From assembly GCA_011620445.1 (NCBI GenBank), contig WOZB01000204.1, forward strand, positions 1 through 8,130: DNA of 8,130 nucleotides, read 5' to 3'. A program made the translations under genes and the position numbers. The DNA comes from Anaerolineaceae bacterium. Its GTDB lineage: Bacteria; Chloroflexota; Anaerolineae; Anaerolineales; Anaerolineaceae. Positions 1-7,209 of this stretch are shown here, one piece after another. The notes beneath the pieces were generated by a model. That model worked only from the letters and a program-made list of their open reading frames with translations. It was not told the DNA's origin and searched no databases. Each line of letters starts with the position of its first letter. The first letter of the stretch is position 1.

Positions 1-557
1 ATTTGAACGGCCTCCAGAACCCCACTCTGGGCTCTTATCACATACGGCGAACATTCGAAGCCATCATCAAGGGGCGATTCTTTGGGGTGGGGATTGGCGA
101 ATCCACCACCAAGTTCACCGGTCTGCCTCTGGCCCACTCTGATAGCATCTTCGCGGTCATCGTTGAAGAAACCGGCCTCTTGGGCGGCATGCTGGTTATC
201 CTGGCCTACCTTTTGGTCCTTTGGCGCGGCATCAAAATCGCCCAAAAAGCCCCTGACCAGCTCGGCGCTTTATTGGCTGTTGGCCTGACTGCCTGGATAT
301 CTTTGGAAGCCTTGATGAACATCGCTGTTATCTGCGGGCTCTTCCCGTTTACCGGGAATGCCCTGCCCCTTTTGAGTGCCGGTGGCTCAAGTATGGTTAC
401 GACCATGGCCGCTCTCGGGATTGTCATGAACGTTTCAAGGCAAGGCAATTTGCTCATCCCTGAAGAAAGGAGTGTGACCGGTGCGACTGTTAATCTGCGC
501 AGGCGGGACTGGCGGGGGCGTGTATCCCGCACTAACCGTTTCAGAGACCCTGAATAA
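1..557 (+). CDS. ftsW: FtsW, SEDS-family septal peptidoglycan glycosyltransferase (C-terminal part, 5' end outside window)
   Basis: The reading frame is open from the window edge (codons in frame with position 3) to a TAA at 555-557, so only about 184 C-terminal residues are seen. FtsW polymerises lipid II at the septum together with a class B PBP, in the cytoplasmic membrane. Visible family features are GVGIGES, the extracellular-loop motif LPLAHSDSIFAVIVEE with the Asp at 141-143 that matches the proposed catalytic Asp of SEDS enzymes, and GNALPLLSAGGSS near fragment residues 118-130. About three hydrophobic segments lie at fragment residues 48-74, 87-113 and 121-144. The cytoplasmic tail is strongly basic, with eight Arg in the last 25 residues, and is encoded by DNA shared with murG. 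Departures from the usual consensus are HSDS for HTDF and SAGGSS for SYGGSS. RodA or SpoVE are the alternatives within the family; the dcw position next to murG favours FtsW. Confidence 0.93.
   Translation, partial: LNGLQNPTLGSYHIRRTFEAIIKGRFFGVGIGESTTKFTGLPLAHSDSIFAVIVEETGLLGGMLVILAYLLVLWRGIKIAQKAPDQLGALLAVGLTAWISLEALMNIAVICGLFPFTGNALPLLSAGGSSMVTTMAALGIVMNVSRQGNLLIPEERSVTGATVNLRRRDWRGRVSRTNRFRDPE
466..472 (+). promoter_or_regulatory. Ribosome binding site of murG
   Basis: AAAGGAG lies 8 nt before the GTG at 481 and inside the 3' end of ftsW. It fixes the murG start at a GTG codon. The nearer GTG at 472 is followed at once by a stop in the same frame, so it cannot be the start. Confidence 0.8.
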
Positions 558-1551
558 AAGCGGGCAACAACTCCTTTGGGTTGGTAGCGAAGGCGGCATG
601 GAAGCCAGCCTGGTTGAAAGGGCTGGAATCCCATTCAGAGCCATAACTGCTGCCGGTGTGCACGGTGTTGCCCTTTCCAGGCTGCCCGGCAATATTCGCC
701 GGCTTATCCGCGGTTACCAGGCAGCCCGGAAAATTCTTGCTGAGTTCAAACCGGATGTTCTGCTCTTCACTGGCGGGTACGTGGCAATTCCGATGGCCTT
801 TGCCGCCAGAGGCAAAAAGTCCCTGCTTTTCGTGCCAGATGTTGAACCAGGACTGGCCCTCAAAACCCTGGCACGCTTCGCCAGCAAGATTGCCGTCAGC
901 GTCGATGAATCCAAAAAATTCTTCGCGAATCAAGCGAAAATCTTCGTGACAGGCTACCCCCTGCGCGATGAGCTCAAAAACTGGGACAAGGCCAGGGCTT
1001 TACAATTCTTCGGTTTCGATGCCGAAATCCCCACTATACTCTTCCAGGGAGGTTCCAGCGGTGCCAGGTCCATCAACCAGGCTGTGCTTGGAATTGTTGG
1101 AAAACTCATCGAGAAATATCAGGTCATTCATCTGACCGGGAAATTGGATTGGGAAACCGTCTCCGCCCAAACCAGCCACCTGGGCGCTCATTACCGCGCA
1201 TTCGATTACCTGCACGAGGCTGGGGCTGCCCTGGCTGCCGCCGACCTGGTTGTTTCCCGCGCGGGTGCTTCCTGCCTGGGCGAGTATCCATACTTTTCAT
1301 TACCAGCCGTGCTCATCCCCTACCCTTATGCCTGGCGTTATCAAAAGGTCAATGCTGATTTTTTGGCAGGTCGCGGTGCGGCTGTCATTTTGGCAGATGC
1401 CGATCTAAGCCGGGATCTATTGCCCACCGTTGAGAATCTCTTTTCAGAACAAGGCAAACTGACCAGTATGAGCCAGGCCATGGCTTCCCTGCGGCAAACG
1501 GACGCCGCTGAAAAGATAACCGCGCTGCTTGCCGGGATGGTGGAGGTTTAG
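481..1551 (+). CDS. murG: MurG-type UDP-GlcNAc:lipid I GlcNAc transferase, divergent acceptor-side motifs
   Basis: This 356-residue protein is the usual MurG length and has the two-domain GT-B layout of family GT28. MurG adds GlcNAc to lipid I on the inner face of the membrane to make lipid II. The GTG start at 481 is set by an AAAGGAG site, and the protein begins directly with strand 1 and the glycine loop (MRLLICAGGTGGGVYPAL). The C-domain donor site is intact: GGSSGARSINQ (190-200), TGK (219-221), R260, E268, and Q288 with N291 in YQKVNA. The N-domain keeps T10 and Y100 (GGYVAIP). It lacks the His that usually ends the GGTGGH loop (G13 here), and the usual HEQNxxPG is FVPDVEPG at 117-124. 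The gene overlaps ftsW by 77 nt and ends 1 nt before murC. The context makes MurG by far the likeliest role; a related GT28 enzyme is a remote alternative. Confidence 0.93.
   Translation: MRLLICAGGTGGGVYPALTVSETLNKSGQQLLWVGSEGGMEASLVERAGIPFRAITAAGVHGVALSRLPGNIRRLIRGYQAARKILAEFKPDVLLFTGGYVAIPMAFAARGKKSLLFVPDVEPGLALKTLARFASKIAVSVDESKKFFANQAKIFVTGYPLRDELKNWDKARALQFFGFDAEIPTILFQGGSSGARSINQAVLGIVGKLIEKYQVIHLTGKLDWETVSAQTSHLGAHYRAFDYLHEAGAALAAADLVVSRAGASCLGEYPYFSLPAVLIPYPYAWRYQKVNADFLAGRGAAVILADADLSRDLLPTVENLFSEQGKLTSMSQAMASLRQTDAAEKITALLAGMVEV
1542..1546 (+). promoter_or_regulatory. Ribosome binding site of murC
   Basis: GGAGG sits in the last codons of murG, 6 nt before the ATG at 1553. It decides the murC start in favour of this ATG over the in-frame TTG at 1529, which has no such site and would add eight residues not typical of the MurC N-terminus. 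Confidence 0.8.
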
Positions 1552-1552
1552 C

Positions 1553-2932
1553 ATGCAGAAACGCGTGCACTTCATCGGCATCGGCGGTACCGGCATCTCG
1601 GCCATGGCACTTATGCTGCTGGCGCGAGGCTGGCAAGTGAGCGGTTCAGACGCCAATCCTTCCATCTACTTCGAAGCCGTCACGCAAGCTGGGGCTAAAA
1701 CCATAATCGGGCACGACCCTGAGCTCGTCAAGCAAGCCGAGTTGATAGTGCGATCTTCAGCCATCAGTGAGAATGATCCCGACATTTTGACTGCACAGGC
1801 AGCAGGCATCCCCATAATGAAGCGCAGCGAATTTCTGCCCATGCTAACCGAAGGCCGGGAAGTGCTGGCAGTGGCTGGCTCACATGGCAAAACCACCACC
1901 ACCGCCATGCTGATTGAAGCTCTGCGCGCAACCGGCGAAGACCCAAGCTTCATCCTGGGTGCTAAGATCAAGAACCTGGGCACGAATTCCCACGAAGGCC
2001 AAAGCAAGCTCTTTGTGATCGAAGCCGATGAATATGACAATATGTTCCTGGGGCTGCAGCCTACTATCAGCCTGGTGACCAATATTGAACACGACCATCC
2101 GGATTTCTTCCCCACCGAGGGCAATTACCTGCAGGCTTTCAAAGCTTTTACCATGAAGACCCGAGGGAATGGCTGCGTGCTGCTCTGTGGTGACGACCGT
2201 CTTAGCAATAAACTGCGCAGCCAACTGGAAGATGCACCTTTCAAAGTGCTCAGTTTTGGTTTTGGCGCGGAAAATGATTACCAGATCCAAGACTGCCAGA
2301 CATGTACTCCTGGCCGCAGTTTCGAGCTCACCTTCAAGATGAGATCCCTGGGAAGCTTCAAAATCCAAATGCCCGGCCTGCACAACGTACTCGATGCCGC
2401 CGCAGCACTGACGATGGTCCATCAGGCTGGCTTGAACCTTAAAAAAGCTGCCAAGGGGCTAATGAACTTCACAGGCAGCGAACGCCGCTTCGAAATCTTC
2501 TACCAAAAAGGTGGGGTCACCATCATCAACGATTACGGCCACCACCCCACTCAACTCAAAGCCACGCTTGAATCTGCGCGGGAAGCCTACCCCCAGGCTA
2601 AGCTCTGGGCCATTTGGGAACCGCACACCTTTAGCCGCACCCAAAGCATGCAAGCTGCTTTCTCCAACAGTTTGACAAGCGCCGACCGGGTCATCATCAC
2701 CAAAATCTACGCCGCCCGCGAAGCCGATAACGGCTACACTCCCCAGAACATCGCCGATGAACTCGAGGATAAAAACGCCCTTTATCTGCCTGATTTCGAC
2801 GACATTGCCGAGACCATCGTGAAATCCCAGCAGGGTAATGATCTCGTCATCGTCTTTTCCGCAGGCAAAGGGCCCGAAATCAGCCGTAAGATCGCTGCCA
2901 AACTTGATGAAGCCACGGAGGTGAAAGCATGA
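1553..2932 (+). CDS. murC: UDP-N-acetylmuramate:L-alanine ligase MurC
   Basis: MurC adds the first residue of the stem peptide (normally L-Ala) to UDP-MurNAc in the cytoplasm, using ATP. The protein has 459 residues, a normal length for the family. The ATG at 1553 places the UDP-binding loop at once at the N-terminus (HFIGIGGTGISAMA, 6-19). The central Mur ligase domain has the P-loop GSHGKTTTT (109-117), EADEYDNMF (157-165) and TNIEHDHPDFF (176-186). HNVLDAAAAL (277-286) leads to the C-terminal domain with NDYGHHP (326-332) and EPHTFSRT (356-363). The GIGGTG loop separates it from Mpl, which has GICGTF, although EADEYD resembles Mpl more than the EADESD of E. coli MurC. Near the C-terminus SAGKG (436-440) stands where MurC usually has GAGD. 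The gene starts 1 nt after murG and its TGA overlaps the murB ATG. Confidence 0.96.
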   Translation: MQKRVHFIGIGGTGISAMALMLLARGWQVSGSDANPSIYFEAVTQAGAKTIIGHDPELVKQAELIVRSSAISENDPDILTAQAAGIPIMKRSEFLPMLTEGREVLAVAGSHGKTTTTAMLIEALRATGEDPSFILGAKIKNLGTNSHEGQSKLFVIEADEYDNMFLGLQPTISLVTNIEHDHPDFFPTEGNYLQAFKAFTMKTRGNGCVLLCGDDRLSNKLRSQLEDAPFKVLSFGFGAENDYQIQDCQTCTPGRSFELTFKMRSLGSFKIQMPGLHNVLDAAAALTMVHQAGLNLKKAAKGLMNFTGSERRFEIFYQKGGVTIINDYGHHPTQLKATLESAREAYPQAKLWAIWEPHTFSRTQSMQAAFSNSLTSADRVIITKIYAAREADNGYTPQNIADELEDKNALYLPDFDDIAETIVKSQQGNDLVIVFSAGKGPEISRKIAAKLDEATEVKA

Positions 2933-3852
2933 CCCTGCCCATCCGCAAACTGGAGACGCTCTTTGGCGAGAGGCTGCAGAGAAATGTGCGGATCTGCAAC
3001 TACACCACCTCCAGGACCGGCGGTCCGGTGATCGGCCTGATCCCGGTGAATACTTTGGATGAATTGCGCAGAACAACCTTAATGCTGTGGGAAATTGAAA
3101 TGCCCTTCCGCATGTTGGGCTCAGGGTCAAATATGCTCGTCAGTGACAAGGGTTGGGATGGGGTGATGGTGCTGAACCGCTGTCACAACATCAAGATCCA
3201 CTCTACTGACGAAAATCCGACCGTTTATGCCGAAAGTGGTGCCAATTTGGGCGCCATGGCACGCCAATGTTCCCTGAGGGGTATCGGCGGCCTGGAATGG
3301 GCCAATTCCATCCCCGGTTCTGTCGGCGGCGCGGTATATGGCAACGCAGGGGCGCATGGCTCGGATGTTGCCCACCAACTGCAATCCGCTCTTATCCTCT
3401 TTAAGGACAAAGGCGAGTACTCTTTGATGGCGGACGATATGGGTTACGACTACCGCAGCAGCTTCCTCAAGCGCACGAGTACGGCTGCAGTAATCCTGGC
3501 AGCCAATTTCAACGCCAGCCACACCACTCGCGAAGCCAGTGTTGCCAAAATGAACGAGTTCACCGCCCGCCGGCTGGCAACCCAACCCCAGGGCGCTTCC
3601 ACAGGCTCCACATTCAAGAACCCTGAAGGCGATTACGCCGGACGTTTGATTGAAGCAGCAGGTCTCAAAGGCATTGTTTCCGGCCACGCACAAATCAGCC
3701 CGCTGCATGCCAACTTCATCATCAATGACGGCCAGGCTAAAGCCCAGGACTACTACCGCCTGATCCGCCTGATAAAAGAAAAAGTAAAAGCCCAATCAGG
3801 CATCAATTTGGAACTCGAAATCGAACTATTGGGAGAATTTGAAGATGACTAA
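2929..3852 (+). CDS. murB: UDP-N-acetylenolpyruvoylglucosamine reductase MurB (type II)
   Basis: MurB is a cytoplasmic FAD enzyme that reduces UDP-GlcNAc-enolpyruvate to UDP-MurNAc with NADPH, the step just before MurC. At 307 residues, without the extra loop of the longer E. coli enzyme, it fits the type II group found in Gram-positive and many other bacteria. The FAD-binding part shows LGSGSNMLVSDKGWDG (63-78) and NSIPGSVGGAVYGNAGAHG (126-144). Expected catalytic residues are present: R176 in YDYRSSF, S227 in GSTFKNPEG (the proton donor position) and E297 in LELEIELLG. The ATG at 2929 overlaps the murC stop as ATGA, with GGAGG at 2917-2921 placed 7 nt upstream, a usual arrangement for translational coupling. 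The 3' end overlaps ddl by 8 nt. Nothing looks broken or unusual. Confidence 0.96.
   Translation: MTLPIRKLETLFGERLQRNVRICNYTTSRTGGPVIGLIPVNTLDELRRTTLMLWEIEMPFRMLGSGSNMLVSDKGWDGVMVLNRCHNIKIHSTDENPTVYAESGANLGAMARQCSLRGIGGLEWANSIPGSVGGAVYGNAGAHGSDVAHQLQSALILFKDKGEYSLMADDMGYDYRSSFLKRTSTAAVILAANFNASHTTREASVAKMNEFTARRLATQPQGASTGSTFKNPEGDYAGRLIEAAGLKGIVSGHAQISPLHANFIINDGQAKAQDYYRLIRLIKEKVKAQSGINLELEIELLGEFEDD
3831..3835 (+). promoter_or_regulatory. Ribosome binding site of ddl
   Basis: GGGAG inside the end of murB lies 9 nt before the ATG at 3845. The in-frame TTG at 3839 is only 3 nt away from this site, which is too close for good initiation, so the ATG is the better start. Confidence 0.6.
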
Positions 3853-4945
3853 AAAATTATCCCTCCTCATTATCTTTGGCGGCCGCTCCGGTGAGCATGC
3901 GGTTTCGCTGATGTCTGCCCGTTCGGTGCTCAACGCTATCGATCCTGAAAAATATGAAGTCCACCAGATTGGTATCACCTACGATGGCCAATGGCTGACA
4001 GGTACAGACGTGCTCGGGCGCTTTGAAAAGGACAACCAGGATTATCTGAGCCCTGCGCTTCTGCTCAACGAGGACAGCCGGGTCTTCCTCTACTCCCGCA
4101 AGGGGTTAAAGATAGTCAAGGAAGCCCCTATTGATGTCGTTTTCCCAGTCTTGCACGGCACCTTTGGTGAAGATGGCACTATCCAGGGCCTCTTCGCCAT
4201 CCAGGATCTGGCATTCGTGGGTGGGGGGGTACTTGCATCTGCCGCATGTATGGATAAAGCCTTCACCAAGACCATGGCCAGTGCAGCTGGTCTGCCGGTA
4301 CTGCCTTTCCAGGTTTTTGAACGCGTCGACTTACTGGAAGACATCAATGCTATTGTAGAAGCTTCCGAAAAAATTTCCAACTATCCTCTTTTTGTCAAGC
4401 CAGCCAACCTGGGTTCTTCAGTTGGCATTACCAAGGTGCATGATCGCAAAGAGCTGAGGCCGGCACTGTTGAAAGCCGCCAAGTACGACCGCCGCATCTT
4501 GGTCGAGCGCGGGGTTGAAGCCCGCGAGATTGAAATATCCGTTCTGGGCAATCAGAGCCCCTGTGTCTCAGTTCCGGGCGAAATTATTCCGGATGATGAG
4601 TTCTATAGCTATACCGACAAGTACTATCACGGTGAACCTGAAGCTTGCATCCCTGCCCCACTGAGTGAAGAAGAGACCGAACGCGTCAAGCAATACGCCA
4701 TCACCGCCTTTAAAGCCCTGGATTGTGCTGGAATGGCGCGAATTGACTTTTTTGTTGACAAGTCTGACGGTCAGCTCTACTTCAATGAGATCAACACCAT
4801 CCCAGGTTTCACCAAGATCAGCATGTACCCCAAGCTTTGGCAGGCCAGCGGTTTGCCTTACCCGCAGCTGATTGACAGCCTGATAAGCCTCGCTTTGGAG
4901 CGCAAGCAAGAAAATGACAAAACTGTAAGGAAGTTCGAGGATTGA
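3845..4945 (+). CDS. ddl: D-alanine:D-alanine ligase (DdlA type)
   Basis: This cytoplasmic ATP-grasp ligase joins two D-Ala to give the dipeptide that MurF adds to the peptidoglycan precursor. It has 366 residues, like E. coli DdlA, which it resembles throughout (for example LASAACMDK at 130-138 and the ISMYPKLWQASGLPY block at 325-339). Key residues are visible: E17 in GGRSGEH, HGTFGEDGTIQG (104-115), FVKPANLGSSVG (183-194), EREI-like AREIEISVLGN (226-236), R299 in GMARIDFF, and E315 with N317 in FNEINTIPGF. The omega loop has K259-Y260 (TDKYYHG), the Tyr typical of D-Ala-D-Ala rather than D-Ala-D-Lac ligases, so vancomycin-resistance-type specificity is not indicated. Residue 19 is Ala where EHEVSL is usual. 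The gene overlaps murB by 8 nt and shares one base with ftsQ (TGATG). Confidence 0.96.
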   Translation: MTKKLSLLIIFGGRSGEHAVSLMSARSVLNAIDPEKYEVHQIGITYDGQWLTGTDVLGRFEKDNQDYLSPALLLNEDSRVFLYSRKGLKIVKEAPIDVVFPVLHGTFGEDGTIQGLFAIQDLAFVGGGVLASAACMDKAFTKTMASAAGLPVLPFQVFERVDLLEDINAIVEASEKISNYPLFVKPANLGSSVGITKVHDRKELRPALLKAAKYDRRILVERGVEAREIEISVLGNQSPCVSVPGEIIPDDEFYSYTDKYYHGEPEACIPAPLSEEETERVKQYAITAFKALDCAGMARIDFFVDKSDGQLYFNEINTIPGFTKISMYPKLWQASGLPYPQLIDSLISLALERKQENDKTVRKFED

Positions 4946-5967
4946 TGAGCCCCAATCAGGAGAAGCTCACCCGCGCAGATGCGATCCGTGCCCGAAGAAA
5001 ACTCGAGCGCGTGAATCCTAAAAAAACCCTTTCTGAGGAACAGGCTTTTTTGCGCAACACTGAGAGCGTCTCCAAAGTGGTCACCCGTAGATCGAGTGCT
5101 GAGGAGCATCTTCCTTACAATGCGGGGGCGGTTGGCAAAAAGAGCGTTTATGTGCGCACTAACAACCGCGGCAGCGAAATCCGCCTGCCTGCGCTGCCCA
5201 ATATTCGCCTGCCTTGGCGGGTCCTTTCTGCGCTCATCGTTATTGCCTGCGCCGTGGCCATTTACTACTTCCAGTTCTCTGACCTTTTCAAAGTTAGAAG
5301 CGTCAACATCGCCGGTACCAACCGTATCAGTCAACAAGCCTTGCTGAACGCGATGAAAATTGAAAACAGCTCCATGATGGACCTGCATCCCGAAGAACTG
5401 CAATCCAAGCTTCTGACGGCCTTCCCTGAGATTCGTGATGTCAAAATCATGACCCGGCTGCCCAACGAAGTCAATATTTTGATTACAGAACGCCAGCCGC
5501 TGATTACCTGGTTCCTGAATGAAAAACCTGCTTATTGGATTGATGAAGAAGGTTACACATTCCCCATCCGCGGTGAACAAATCGGCACACCCTTCTTTAT
5601 CTACGCCGACGGTGAACCGCCCTACCCACTCGGTTACCCAATGGAATTGCAGGTGAACCCCAGTCTCAGCAAGCAAGCGCCCAGGCTCAAGTTGAACCCG
5701 AGCGTGGATCCGGATTTTGTGCTTTCGGTTCAAAAACTCAATGAACGCCTGCCCGAAAGTTACACATTGAAATACGAAAAAGATAAGGGGCTGGCCTGGC
5801 AGGACCCCAATGGATGGACTGTCTATTTCGGCAACCGTTCAGCTGACATGGACCAAAAATTGAATGAGTACGATGCCATTGTCAAAGCAATATTGGATAA
5901 AAACTTGCAACCAACAATGGTCAGCATGCAATTTCTACACGCACCTTATTATCGAACGGAGCCTTAA
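4945..5967 (+). CDS. ftsQ: Cell division protein FtsQ/DivIB
   Basis: FtsQ is a single-pass membrane protein that recruits and regulates the FtsL/FtsB and FtsW/FtsI part of the divisome. The 340-residue product has a long basic cytoplasmic N-terminus (about 1-92, with RADAIRARRKLER at 10-22), one hydrophobic helix at about 93-111 (LSALIVIACAVAIYYFQF), a POTRA domain at about 115-182 that starts FKVRSVNIAGTNRIS and includes LPNEVNILITERQP, then the beta domain with YWIDEEGYTFP (197-207) and GLAWQDPNGWTVYFGN (282-297). A Pro-rich stretch with seven Pro lies at about 225-255. The start at 4945 shares its A with the ddl TGA. The nearby GAGG (4937-4940) is only 4 nt away, a weak site, so translation probably depends on coupling to ddl. 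FtsQ is poorly conserved, so the call rests on topology, POTRA and position between ddl and ftsA. Confidence 0.92.
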   Translation: MSPNQEKLTRADAIRARRKLERVNPKKTLSEEQAFLRNTESVSKVVTRRSSAEEHLPYNAGAVGKKSVYVRTNNRGSEIRLPALPNIRLPWRVLSALIVIACAVAIYYFQFSDLFKVRSVNIAGTNRISQQALLNAMKIENSSMMDLHPEELQSKLLTAFPEIRDVKIMTRLPNEVNILITERQPLITWFLNEKPAYWIDEEGYTFPIRGEQIGTPFFIYADGEPPYPLGYPMELQVNPSLSKQAPRLKLNPSVDPDFVLSVQKLNERLPESYTLKYEKDKGLAWQDPNGWTVYFGNRSADMDQKLNEYDAIVKAILDKNLQPTMVSMQFLHAPYYRTEP

Positions 5968-5970
5968 GTC

Positions 5971-7209
5971 ATGGAAGAACCTATTGTTGTCGGGATAGAC
6001 ATCGGATCAAACAAGATCTGCACCTTGGTTGCCCGCGTGGAAAAGAATAACCACCTGCGCATCCTGGGCGTCGGCATTGAGCCTTCACAAGGTGTCAGCC
6101 GCGGTGTGATCACAGATATCCCCTCAGCAGCCCAGGCAATTTCGCGCTCCGTTGAAAAAGCCGAACGCACATCAGGGTACGAGATTAACTGCGCCATCGT
6201 CAGCCTGGCAGGTTCCCATGTCTCTTCGGTTAACAACCGCGGTGTGGTGGGCATTCAAGGCCGGGTGATCGACCAACAGGATGTTTTCCGGGCGCTCGAT
6301 TCTGCCCAGGCCATTGCTCTGCCCCACAATCGCGAAATTGTGCATGTCATCCAGCGCGGTTTCGCCATCGACGGTCAGGAAGGCATCCGCCAACCTGTGG
6401 GCATGCATGGCTTCCGCCTTGAGGTTGAAGCGCACATTATCAGTGCCACCGCCTCCACCATCGACAATCTGCGCAAGGCAGTCCAGATGGCCGGGATTGA
6501 AGTTTCACAATTTGTGCTCACCCCTCTGGCCGATGGTGAAGTTGTGCTCTCGGAAACCGAACGTTCCATGGGGGCCGCGGTCGTTGACCTTGGCGGCGGA
6601 ACCACCTCCCTCTCTATTTACATTAATGGCGACGTCTGGCACACCAACATCTTGCCAGTAGGCGGCAATATGGTCACCTCGGATATTGCCCAGGTAATGC
6701 ACATGCCGATTGACCAGGCCGAAGAAGCCAAGTTGCTTCACGGTCATGCTGTCCAGGCAGATGTCAACGCAGATGAAAGTTTCAATGTGGTGCCATTTGG
6801 CTCAGATCAGAGCCAGAAGGTTCAGCGGCTTGAAATGGTACAGGTCATCGAAGCCCGTATGGAAGAAATCCTGGATATGGTTGAACAGGAAATCAAACGC
6901 TCCGGTTATGATGGCATGTTGCCCGCCGGCCTCGTCCTCGTTGGCGGGGGCAGCCTGCTGCCCGGTGTGCGCAAATTGGCCCAGCGCATAACCACCCTTC
7001 CAGCCCGTATCGGAAAACCTGAGAACATCAGCGGGCTTACCGACCAGATCAGCAACCCGGCATATGCTACAGCCGTGGGTTTGCTTCAATGGGCAATTCT
7101 CATGAGTGAGACTAACCAGGAGCTTAAAGAAACTCCTGATAAAAAGTCTAAACGCCCTGCAACTACTGCGGAGAAGTTGCGTAAGGCGTTCGGAAAATTA
7201 CTGCCGTAA
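5971..7209 (+). CDS. ftsA: Cell division protein FtsA (actin-like FtsZ membrane tether)
   Basis: FtsA is an actin-like ATPase that binds the FtsZ C-terminal tail, anchors the Z-ring to the inner face of the membrane and signals to later divisome proteins. The 412-residue product shows phosphate-1 loop VGIDIGSNKICTLVA (7-21), the 1C domain with SLAGSHVSSVNNRGVVGI (78-95), phosphate-2 loop AAVVDLGGGTTSLSIY (202-217) and adenosine motif GLVLVGGGSLLPGV (320-333). After a charged linker with ETPDKKSKRP (387-396) comes a short C-terminal stretch, TAEKLRKAFGKLLP (399-412), which alternates basic and hydrophobic residues as expected of the membrane-targeting amphipathic helix. The ATG at 5971 has GGAG at 5958-5961, 9 nt upstream, and follows ftsQ after 3 nt. 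Pairing with ftsZ downstream is the usual context. MreB and PilM are excluded by the 1C domain and the membrane helix. Confidence 0.97.
   Translation: MEEPIVVGIDIGSNKICTLVARVEKNNHLRILGVGIEPSQGVSRGVITDIPSAAQAISRSVEKAERTSGYEINCAIVSLAGSHVSSVNNRGVVGIQGRVIDQQDVFRALDSAQAIALPHNREIVHVIQRGFAIDGQEGIRQPVGMHGFRLEVEAHIISATASTIDNLRKAVQMAGIEVSQFVLTPLADGEVVLSETERSMGAAVVDLGGGTTSLSIYINGDVWHTNILPVGGNMVTSDIAQVMHMPIDQAEEAKLLHGHAVQADVNADESFNVVPFGSDQSQKVQRLEMVQVIEARMEEILDMVEQEIKRSGYDGMLPAGLVLVGGGSLLPGVRKLAQRITTLPARIGKPENISGLTDQISNPAYATAVGLLQWAILMSETNQELKETPDKKSKRPATTAEKLRKAFGKLLP

Noticed and set aside
1529..1552. Upstream TTG start for murC giving an 8-residue extension and overlap with murG
   Set aside because: There is no ribosome site before this TTG, while the ATG at 1553 has GGAGG 6 nt upstream and starts the protein at the normal place for MurC.
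2459..3795. Two adjoining antisense open frames (223 and 222 codons) opposite murC-murB
   Set aside because: They mirror conserved coding sequence, show no family motif and no good ribosome site, and are best explained as shadows.
4223..4229. Run of seven G inside ddl, a possible slippage or phase-variation site
   Set aside because: It encodes the conserved Gly-rich segment FVGGGVLASAACMDK in frame, the gene is intact, and an essential ligase is an unlikely target of phase variation.
4858..5733. Long antisense open frame (291 codons) opposite ddl-ftsQ
   Set aside because: It lies fully across genes with clear family motifs, has low-complexity composition with no recognisable domain, and has no sense of operon context. 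Long minus-strand frames are expected from the codon bias of the + strand genes.
5767..5787. TTGAAA followed by GATAAG inside ftsQ as a possible ftsA-ftsZ promoter
   Set aside because: The spacer is only 9 nt, far from the 16-18 nt of a sigma-70-type promoter, and both boxes are poor matches within coding sequence.
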